A stretch of 13,542 nucleotides of DNA from an uncultured Acidobacteriota bacterium (GTDB lineage: Bacteria > Acidobacteriota > Thermoanaerobaculia > Gp7-AA8): contig CAMPKJ010000130.1 in assembly GCA_946887105.1 (NCBI GenBank), positions 1-13,542 on the forward strand, given 5' to 3'. Positions 8,138 through 13,542 of the stretch are shown here, in pieces; position 1 is the stretch's first letter, and each line of letters opens with the position of its first letter. The notes below the pieces were generated by a model that was given only the letters and a program-made list of their open reading frames with translations, ran no database searches and was not told the origin of the DNA. A program made the translations under genes and the position numbers.

Positions 8138-9142
8138 TCACACCTTGAGCACGATTCCCTTGCGATACAGCACCAGCAGGATCAGATACCAGACGCCGAC
8201 GAACGCCAGCGCCCACAGCAGCGACGCGAGGTGCGGCTCGAAGTATGGCTCGAACAGCGTGCGATAGGTCAGCGCCTGCAGCGGTACGCCATCGATCTTG
8301 ATGATGCCGAGCAGCCGCGCCATGACGCCGCTCCCGAGAAAGGCCAGCAGCGGGTTGACGCCGAAGACGACGAACGGTTGCGCCGGCAGTTTCCAGATCC
8401 ATGAGGCCAGCACGACGGAGGCGCAGCCGGCGGTGAAGATCACGTAAGAGCTGGTCCAGAGATTCTTGTTGATCGGTAAGGCCTGACCCCATGCCAATCC
8501 GAGCGCGATGGCGGTCAGTCCGGCGATGGTCAACATCTTGACGTTGCGGCTGCGCACCCACGGCGTGACCAGCACTCCCAGCAAGGCCGTGCCGATGGCG
8601 CCGAGCGTCGACAGCGGCCCCTCGGGATCCCACGTCTTGGTCTGCTTCCACAGGTGCGGCGTGCTGATGAGCGCGCGGTCGACCCGCGCCGCGATCGTGG
8701 CTTCCGGTGGCTGCATCGGTCCGAGCGAGAGGATCGCCCAGTAGCCGAACAGCAGCGCGATGGTGATGGCGAGGATCGCACGCCGCGAGGCGCGATACGC
8801 GATCAGCGCCGCGATGATGTAGACGATGCCGATGCGCTGCAGCACGCCCATGTACCGCAGCTCGCCGAGGCGGAAGTACGGGAACGCGTGCAGCAGCAGT
8901 CCGCAGAGGATGATCGACCCGCCGCGCCGCAGGATGCGCAGCGGCTCCTTGCGCGAGAGCTCGGTGGTGATGCCGACGATGAAGAGAAAGAAAGGAAAGA
9001 TGAGATCGGCCGGCGTCCAGCCGTGCCATTCGGCGTGACGCAGCGGCGCGTAGATCGCGCTCCACGTGCCGGGGTTGTTGACCAGCAGCATGCCCGCGAC
9101 GGTGAAGCCGCGGAACGCATCGAGTGCATCGAGCCGTTTCAT
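8138..9142 (-). CDS. Membrane acyltransferase, HGSNAT/NagX family (DUF5009-like)
   Basis: This 334-residue polytopic protein starts MKRLDALDAFRGFTVAGMLL and has roughly eight to ten hydrophobic segments. Family signatures are visible: the DAFRGF opening, NNPGTWS, HAEWHGWTPADLIFPFFLF (which should contain the catalytic His by comparison with human HGSNAT), GVLQRIGIVY, WDPEGPLSTLGAIGT and PINKNLWTSS. Relatives move an acetyl group from acetyl-CoA across the membrane to an amino sugar; bacterial NagX-type members are linked to N-acetylglucosamine or peptidoglycan sugar use. The substrate here is not known. The ATG at 9142 was chosen because family homology begins there; upstream in-frame codons lie in the preceding kinase gene. 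It follows the REC-PAS kinase after 31 bp, so it may end that operon or have its own promoter, since a palindrome lies in the gap. Its stop faces the beta-helix gene's stop 7 bp away. Confidence 0.85.
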   Translation of the reverse strand: MKRLDALDAFRGFTVAGMLLVNNPGTWSAIYAPLRHAEWHGWTPADLIFPFFLFIVGITTELSRKEPLRILRRGGSIILCGLLLHAFPYFRLGELRYMGVLQRIGIVYIIAALIAYRASRRAILAITIALLFGYWAILSLGPMQPPEATIAARVDRALISTPHLWKQTKTWDPEGPLSTLGAIGTALLGVLVTPWVRSRNVKMLTIAGLTAIALGLAWGQALPINKNLWTSSYVIFTAGCASVVLASWIWKLPAQPFVVFGVNPLLAFLGSGVMARLLGIIKIDGVPLQALTYRTLFEPYFEPHLASLLWALAFVGVWYLILLVLYRKGIVLKV

Positions 9143-9143
9143 G

Positions 9144-9165
9144 TCGTCCACATGATTGTGGACGA
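9144..9165. promoter_or_regulatory. 9-bp-arm palindrome before the acyltransferase start
   Basis: TCGTCCACA, a TGAT loop and TGTGGACGA form a perfect inverted repeat that ends one base before the minus-strand ATG at 9142. It fills most of the 31-bp gap between the REC-PAS kinase and the acyltransferase. No T-run follows on either strand, so it is not a typical intrinsic terminator. On the minus strand its centre contains AATCAT, a weak -10-like hexamer whose +1 would fall 3 nt before the ATG. It may be an operator over a promoter, or an mRNA hairpin masking the start codon. The palindrome is certain; its role is inference. Confidence 0.5.
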
Positions 9166-9173
9166 TTCCGCGA

Positions 9174-10661
9174 TCATCCCGCCGCGCAGGTTGCGCCGAC
9201 GCGGCTGAGCGGAAGGAGAATCCGGATGGTGGTGCCTCGCGCCACTTTGCTCGCCACCTCGATCGAGCCGCGGTGCCGCGTGACGATCTGCTGTGCGACC
9301 GCGAGGCCGAGGCCTGTGCCGGTGCGCTTGGTGGTGAACAAAGGTTCGAAGGCGCGTTCCGCAACCTGCGGCGGCATTCCCTCTCCTTCATCGCTCACGC
9401 TGAGCGAAACGGCCTCCCCTTCCGCGGCCGCTTCGATGCGAATCGTTCCGCCCTCCGGCATCGCGTCGCGCGCGTTCACGACCAGATTCGCGAGAACCTG
9501 TTGCATCTGCGGCGGGTCGATGAGCACGCCCAGCAGCTCCTCGGCGGTCCGCACCTCGATGCCGACGTGCTTCCCGGCCAGCGCGCGCAGCTCGGGCATG
9601 CATCGGTCCAGCCATTCGCGGATGTCGACGAACACCGACTCCGGCTCGGTTGGCTTACTGAAGCGGCGGATCTGCTCGGTCAATCGCCGTCCCCGGCTGA
9701 TGGCGTCGACGATCAACTCCGCCCTGCGTGCGATCACGGGGTTGGTTTCCGGACCGCGCCGGATCGCCTCCGCGAGCGGCAGGATGCCCATCAGCACGTT
9801 GCCGAATTCGTGGGCCACGGTCGCGGCCACGCGGCCGAGACTCTCGATGCGCCGCACCTGTTCGAGTTGATTCTCGAGATGCAGCCGCTCGGTGATGTCG
9901 AGCACCGCGCCGATGACCCGCACCGGCTCACCGCGTGAATCGGTGACCACCATGCCGCGAACGAGGACGTTGCTGTACGTGCCATCGGCTCGCGCGAAAC
10001 GGAACCCCGTCATCCAGCGACTCTTCCGCGCCAGCGCCTCGCGGAACGACGACAGCACTCCGGCGAGATCTTCCGGATGCACGTGCTGCTCGAACCAGAC
10101 GGCATCGCTGTCCTCGGCGGCGGCGTCATAGCCCCAGTGATCGCGAAGGGCGTCGCTGAACCAGATCCGCGATGTGGCGAGATTCCAGTCCCAGATGATT
10201 TCCCGCGTCGCGGCGGCGGCGTACTGGAAACGCTGTTCGCTCGCGCGCAGTGCCTGCTCGACGTTCTGCCGCAGCAGTTTTTCACGCCGCTCGGAGAGCG
10301 CGCGCACGATCGCGGAAGCGAGCCGCGACAATCTGTCTTTCAGCACGTAGTCGGTGGCGCCTTCGCGCAGCGCCTCGACCGCGCGCTCTTCGCCGATCGA
10401 GCCCGACACGAAGATGAACGGCGTGGAGGGAGCCATCGTGCGCGCGATCCGCAATGCGGTGATCCCGTCGAACGACGGCAGGTGATAGTCGGAGAGGATG
10501 ACGTCGGGATCACTGTTCTCGAGCGCGGAGCGAAAGCCCTTCTCGTCGTCGACGATGGTCATCGAAAACTGCAGGCCGCGACGCAGCGTGCGCTCGATCA
10601 GCTCCGCGTCGTGCGGATTGTCTTCGACCATGAGCAGGCGGATGTGGGGAGTGGCGCTCAT
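9174..10661 (-). CDS. REC-PAS histidine kinase
   Basis: This 495-residue protein has no membrane segment. The N-terminal receiver domain (about 7-120) has Glu13/Asp14, phospho-acceptor Asp58 in LSDYHLP, Ser86 in FVSGS and Lys108 in YVLKD. A helical linker leads to a PAS domain (about 140-258, closing GAVLDITERL). The kinase core follows: H-box with His284 in VAHEFGN, N-box Asn396 in NARDAMPEGG, G1 DEGEGMP (424-430) and G2 TGTGLGLAV. The EFGNVL motif is typical of the NtrB/ResE-like kinases that follow REC domains. All catalytic residues are present, so it should autophosphorylate and also accept phosphate at its own REC domain. Its ATG overlaps the response-regulator stop by 4 nt (ATGA), so the two genes are translationally coupled. 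It carries no DNA-binding output, and what it phosphorylates is not evident. Confidence 0.9.
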   Translation of the reverse strand: MSATPHIRLLMVEDNPHDAELIERTLRRGLQFSMTIVDDEKGFRSALENSDPDVILSDYHLPSFDGITALRIARTMAPSTPFIFVSGSIGEERAVEALREGATDYVLKDRLSRLASAIVRALSERREKLLRQNVEQALRASEQRFQYAAAATREIIWDWNLATSRIWFSDALRDHWGYDAAAEDSDAVWFEQHVHPEDLAGVLSSFREALARKSRWMTGFRFARADGTYSNVLVRGMVVTDSRGEPVRVIGAVLDITERLHLENQLEQVRRIESLGRVAATVAHEFGNVLMGILPLAEAIRRGPETNPVIARRAELIVDAISRGRRLTEQIRRFSKPTEPESVFVDIREWLDRCMPELRALAGKHVGIEVRTAEELLGVLIDPPQMQQVLANLVVNARDAMPEGGTIRIEAAAEGEAVSLSVSDEGEGMPPQVAERAFEPLFTTKRTGTGLGLAVAQQIVTRHRGSIEVASKVARGTTIRILLPLSRVGATCAAG

Positions 10662-11101
10662 GGTTGTGCGGCCGGACGGTTGACTGCGAGCCAGTAAAAG
10701 CCGAGGTCGGCGATGGTCTTCACGAAGGAATCGAAGTCGATCGGCTTGACGACGTAACTGTTGACGCCCAGACGGTAGCTCTCGGCCACGTCGCGCTCCT
10801 GCGCCGACGAGGTCACCATGACCACCGGAATCATTTTCGTGCGCTCATCGCCTTTGATCTGACGCAGCACCTCGATGCCGTCAATCTTCGGGAGCTTCAT
10901 GTCCAGGAAGATCACCTGAGGTCCGTCGCTGATGACGCGCTCCGCGTACGCTTCGCGCGCGAAGAGAAAATCGAGCGCCTCCACGCCGTCGCGAACGGAC
11001 ACGACGCGATTGCCGAGATTGTGCTTCTTCAGGGCACGGATGGTCAGTTCCAGGTCCCGCGCGTTGTCTTCGACGATCAGAATCTCCACTTCGGCGTTCA
11101 T
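10658..11101 (-). CDS. Single-domain response regulator (CheY/Rcp1-like)
   Basis: This 147-residue protein consists only of a receiver domain. It has EILIVEDN with acidic residues 11-12, phospho-acceptor Asp67 in FLDMKLPKIDG, Thr97 in VMVTSS and Lys119 in VVKPIDF. The LDMKLPKIDGIEVLRQIK stretch is typical of Rcp1-like regulators that serve phytochrome-type and other kinases. With no output domain it probably works as a phosphotransfer shuttle or by binding a target protein. Its ATG overlaps the CHASE8 kinase stop by 4 nt, and its own stop overlaps the REC-PAS kinase start by 4 nt. That position between two kinases suggests it receives phosphate from the upstream one and may exchange it with the downstream one, which is an inference. 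A longer in-frame extension upstream lies inside the kinase gene and was rejected. Confidence 0.9.
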   Translation of the reverse strand: MNAEVEILIVEDNARDLELTIRALKKHNLGNRVVSVRDGVEALDFLFAREAYAERVISDGPQVIFLDMKLPKIDGIEVLRQIKGDERTKMIPVVMVTSSAQERDVAESYRLGVNSYVVKPIDFDSFVKTIADLGFYWLAVNRPAAQP

Positions 11102-12609
11102 GGCAGGGCCAACTCTCCTTCGAGTGATATCGGTGCAACGGGCAAGGTGAAGTGGAAGCAGGCGCCTTCGCCAACGGCACCCTCGGCGCGCACTTCGCCG
11201 CCGTGCCGCGCGACGATGCGGTCCACGATGGCCAGTCCGACGCCGGTGCCTTCGAACTCGTCGCCATGCAGGCGCTGGAAGACGCCGAAGATCTTGTCGA
11301 CGTAACGCATGTCGAATCCGACGCCGTGATCGCGGACCCAATACGTATTCACGTCGCCGTCGTTCCGGCCGCCGATCTCGATGCGGATGGCGCCTTCGGG
11401 CTTCGCATATTTCACGGCGTTGGAGAGCAGGTTCACCATCACGTGGCGCATCGCGGCCGCATCGGCGACGGCGGCGGGAAGCGGGGCGACGTCGAGATCG
11501 ATGACTCGTTTCTGCGTGCGGCTCAGCTCGCGGATGATCGTGGCGGCCATGGTGCCGAGGTCCAGTTGCGAAGGGCGCAGCGTCTGGCGTCCGAGGCGTG
11601 AGAACGTCAGCAGATCGTCGATCAGCACGCCCATCCTGCTCGCCTCTTCACGGACCACGGACAGGAGGCGGCGGCCGTCCGCGTCGAGCGCCGCGGTGTG
11701 ATCTTCCTGAAGCAGCCGCGCGTATCCGTCGACGGCGCGGAGCGGCGCACGCAAATCGTGCGAGACCGAGTACGAAAACGACTCCAGCTCCTGATTGGCG
11801 CGCTGCAGCTGCGCGGTTCGCTCGTGCACGCGCGCCTCCAGCTGTTCGTTCAATTCCGCGACCTGCTTCTCGGCATTCTGCCGCTCCAGGATCTCGTCAC
11901 GCAGCTCATGCTCGCGCTCCGCGAGCACGTCCAGCATCTGGTTGAACGCGACCGTCAACTCGCCGATCTCGTCCTTTCCGCGAACGATCGCGCGCACCTT
12001 GAAGTCTCCGCGCTCGGTGATCAGCCGCGAGGTGTTCGCGAGCGCGAGCAGTGGCTCGGCAATCGGCTGCTGCAGCCGCCGCGACAACACGATGGCCACG
12101 ACGATCGAGCCGGCCACCACCAGAAGGCCGACCACCACCAGGTTGCGCAGCCGCTCTTGCAATCGAGTCAGAGAGACATGGAGATGGATCGTGCCGATGC
12201 GCTTCTCGTTCAGTGTGATCGGACGGAACAGCACCAGTCCTCGGCTGCCGAATCGATGACCATCGCTCGCGGGGCGCGCGGGAAAGCTGGCAGCGTGTTC
12301 AGGCCGCGCGTACTTCACGAAGAGATTGCCGTTCGCGTCATAGATCGATGCGCCGAGAACGCGCGGCGCCGATGCCAGCGCGCGCAGCGTTCGATTCGCC
12401 GCATCGTGATCGCGGAACGCCAGCGCGGCTTCGAGATTGCGCGCGATCACGTCCGCCATGACCGTGTTGTCGCGGACCATCGCCGCGCGGGTGTGGACGA
12501 TGTCGAGTGTGCCCGCTACCACCGCAGCGACGGCGAGTGCCACCGCACACGTGGCCACGATGACCACCGTCAGCTTGCGCCGGATCGGAAGATCGTTCAG
12601 CCGGGTCAT
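11098..12609 (-). CDS. Membrane sensor histidine kinase with CHASE8-like periplasmic domain and HAMP
   Basis: This 503-residue protein has a first membrane helix (about 13-34). A periplasmic domain (about 35-150) follows, whose LEAALAFRDHDAANRTLRAL and VLGASIYDANGNLFVKY match the CHASE8 pattern. Next are a second helix (about 156-176), a HAMP domain (about 177-230) and a long coiled coil to about 275. The kinase has its H-box at His284 in SVSHDLRAPLRAV, N-box Asn397 in LLSNAVKYA, G1 DHGVGFD and G2 GTGVGLAIV; it is a classic HisKA/HATPase_c core with all key residues. CHASE8-HAMP is also the sensory half of the diguanylate cyclase YfiN/TpbB, the partner of YfiR, and a YfiR homologue is encoded directly upstream here. 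The start ATG overlaps the YfiR stop by 4 nt. It probably passes a periplasmic signal to the adjacent response regulator. Confidence 0.92.
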   Translation of the reverse strand: MTRLNDLPIRRKLTVVIVATCAVALAVAAVVAGTLDIVHTRAAMVRDNTVMADVIARNLEAALAFRDHDAANRTLRALASAPRVLGASIYDANGNLFVKYARPEHAASFPARPASDGHRFGSRGLVLFRPITLNEKRIGTIHLHVSLTRLQERLRNLVVVGLLVVAGSIVVAIVLSRRLQQPIAEPLLALANTSRLITERGDFKVRAIVRGKDEIGELTVAFNQMLDVLAEREHELRDEILERQNAEKQVAELNEQLEARVHERTAQLQRANQELESFSYSVSHDLRAPLRAVDGYARLLQEDHTAALDADGRRLLSVVREEASRMGVLIDDLLTFSRLGRQTLRPSQLDLGTMAATIIRELSRTQKRVIDLDVAPLPAAVADAAAMRHVMVNLLSNAVKYAKPEGAIRIEIGGRNDGDVNTYWVRDHGVGFDMRYVDKIFGVFQRLHGDEFEGTGVGLAIVDRIVARHGGEVRAEGAVGEGACFHFTLPVAPISLEGELALP

Positions 12610-13157
12610 GGCCGCCGGCCTCCCGGTGGATGGATCCTGCCGAGGCTGAGCAGCTGCGAGCTCACCTTCAGTCGGCGCCGCTGCATTTGCGACGGGCTGA
12701 TCTCGAAGCGAATGCGCTGGCGATCGAAAAAGAATCCGATCGCGCCGCCGCGCCCGACGAAGCCGTCGATGTCGCTGACGGTGAGCACGGAGCTCGACGG
12801 GCCGATCGCGTGCAGAATCTGGCCGAGCCTGGCCTGCTCCGATCTGCTGACGAAGAGCAGATGGCAGGTCTCGGCTCCGTCCGAGCGCTCCATCCGGCGG
12901 ACCACCAGCCGGCGATTGTCGATCGACTCGCCTTCGACGGTCTGATCGAGCGCCTCACCAAACGGATCGGCGCCGACCACGCAGATCACGATCGGCGCGG
13001 TGCTGCTCGCGAACGCGTCCGGTGGCCATTCGACGAACTGCACGAAATTGAAGAGGAAGACCGCTTTGATCCGGTACTCGGAGGACGCGGGCTGCGCGTG
13101 CAGCGCGACACTCATCGCCAGCGTGACGAGGGTCAGCAGAAAGGAGCGTGCTACCAC
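12606..13157 (-). CDS. YfiR-like periplasmic protein (DUF4154 family)
   Basis: This 183-residue protein has a signal peptide (to about residue 21, ALHA) followed by EYRIKAVFLFNFVQFVEWP, the diagnostic opening of YfiR/DUF4154 proteins. Further family marks are PIVICVVGADPFGEAL, CHLLFVSRSE, VLTVSDIDGFVGRGGAIGFF and RIRFEIS. Cys59 and Cys98 are 39 residues apart, the same spacing as Cys71-Cys110 of Pseudomonas aeruginosa YfiR; the second YfiR disulphide pair is absent. In the known system YfiR binds the periplasmic part of YfiN and represses it. Here the likely target is the CHASE8 kinase encoded next. The GTG at 13157 was chosen because it restores the signal peptide; it overlaps the receptor gene's stop by 7 nt. 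The next in-frame ATG would cut the signal peptide in half. The arginine/proline-rich C-terminal tail may be a consequence of the 4-nt gene overlap. Confidence 0.88.
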   Translation of the reverse strand: MVARSFLLTLVTLAMSVALHAQPASSEYRIKAVFLFNFVQFVEWPPDAFASSTAPIVICVVGADPFGEALDQTVEGESIDNRRLVVRRMERSDGAETCHLLFVSRSEQARLGQILHAIGPSSSVLTVSDIDGFVGRGGAIGFFFDRQRIRFEISPSQMQRRRLKVSSQLLSLGRIHPPGGRRP

Positions 13158-13542
13158 GAGAAGGAGACCCTTCCGTGGAACGAGCGCGGGATCTCGAACG
13201 GGAGCACCGGAGACGCGAACTCGGAATGACTGCCGCCGAGGTTCTGGCCGATCGCGGAGAGCTCCCATCGCGAGATGCGCCACGCCACGCGGACGTCGGC
13301 GGTCGTGTATTCCGGGATGCGCGGGTTGAGCGCCGTGGCCGGCAACTCGGCGACGCGCCGCGCCACGACGTCGAACTCGATCCCATGCGGCAGATCCATG
13401 ATCGACTGCAACAGCATTTGATTCTGCGGATCCTGAGCCTCGAATGGTTCGCTGAACGCGAGCGCGTTTGCGCTCAGCAGCCGGAAATCCTTTTCGAGAA
13501 ACGTGTAGCCTCCGCGCATCCGCCACCATGCGGCCGGCTGAA
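13151..13542 (-). CDS. TonB-dependent outer-membrane receptor, C-terminal fragment (runs off right edge)
   Basis: The visible 129 residues begin QPAAWWRMRGGYTFLEKDFR and end RSFHGRVSFSW. Alternating beta-strands, VRVAWRISRWELSAIGQNLG near the end and a terminal aromatic residue are typical of the last strands of TonB-dependent receptors. The plug domain and most of the barrel lie beyond the right edge, so the ligand cannot be inferred. An internal ATG at 13519 is not the true start, because the frame continues to the edge. The stop overlaps the start of the YfiR-like gene, so the receptor is the first visible gene of the signalling operon. It may supply the outer-membrane input that YfiB gives in the classic system. 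Confidence 0.75.
   Translation of the reverse strand, partial: QPAAWWRMRGGYTFLEKDFRLLSANALAFSEPFEAQDPQNQMLLQSIMDLPHGIEFDVVARRVAELPATALNPRIPEYTTADVRVAWRISRWELSAIGQNLGGSHSEFASPVLPFEIPRSFHGRVSFSW

Noticed and set aside
9143..9391. N-terminal extension of the acyltransferase to 9391
   Set aside because: The extra 83 residues are antisense-free but overlap the kinase domain of the upstream gene in another frame, are low in family similarity, and the family's usual N-terminus begins at 9142.
13158..13529. Extension of the YfiR-like protein upstream to 13529
   Set aside because: This part overlaps the receptor's C-terminal coding sequence in another frame and would bury the signal peptide inside the protein.
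1..13542. CRISPR arrays, tRNA/rRNA genes, insertion sequences, phage or classic defence genes
   Set aside because: No regularly spaced DNA repeats, transposase or integrase motifs, or structural RNA signatures were seen. The only repeats are protein-level beta-helix units.

Overview
The window is a gene-dense, GC-rich piece of a Gram-negative chromosome. Outer-membrane barrels, a TonB-dependent receptor tail, a lipoprotein signal and periplasmic c-type haem protein all imply two membranes. Three features suggest a soil- or sediment-type bacterium, possibly Acidobacteriota: a CSLREA plus IPTL-CTERM beta-helix protein, a P460-like multihaem cytochrome, and a YfiR/sensor-kinase operon. That placement is an inference and not firm. 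I saw no tRNA, rRNA, CRISPR array, insertion sequence or phage gene. No intergenic stretch exceeds about 35 bases.

Left block (1-5721): A large secreted six-haem cytochrome is read leftward. It is followed 2 nt later by the first codons of another secreted protein that leaves the window. Facing it, and read rightward, are an outer-membrane beta-barrel protein and an abutting amidohydrolase-fold lipoprotein related to D-aminoacylases. The two divergent start codons are only 17 bp apart. One ATAAT core between them can act as a -10 box on both strands, with each predicted +1 falling exactly on the A of an ATG. This points to a single bidirectional leaderless promoter.

Middle (5722-8130): One long cell-surface protein is read rightward. 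It has a signal peptide, a CSLREA motif, six beta-helix units, a Calx-beta domain and a C-terminal IPTL-CTERM-type sorting signal. It has its own extended -10 just before an ATG, but that ATG is in a different frame from the signal peptide. The assembled sequence therefore seems to lack one base there, or the start is non-standard.

Right block (8138-13542, all leftward): This looks like a signalling operon. In transcription order it encodes the tail of a TonB-dependent receptor, a YfiR-like periplasmic protein, a CHASE8-HAMP histidine kinase, a single-domain response regulator and a REC-PAS histidine kinase, each overlapping the next by 4-7 nt. A membrane acyltransferase of the HGSNAT/NagX family follows after a 31-bp gap that holds a 9-bp-arm palindrome. 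The arrangement resembles the YfiBNR system, except that the inner-membrane sensor ends in a histidine kinase where YfiN has a GGDEF domain. No DNA-binding or other output domain is encoded in the visible part.
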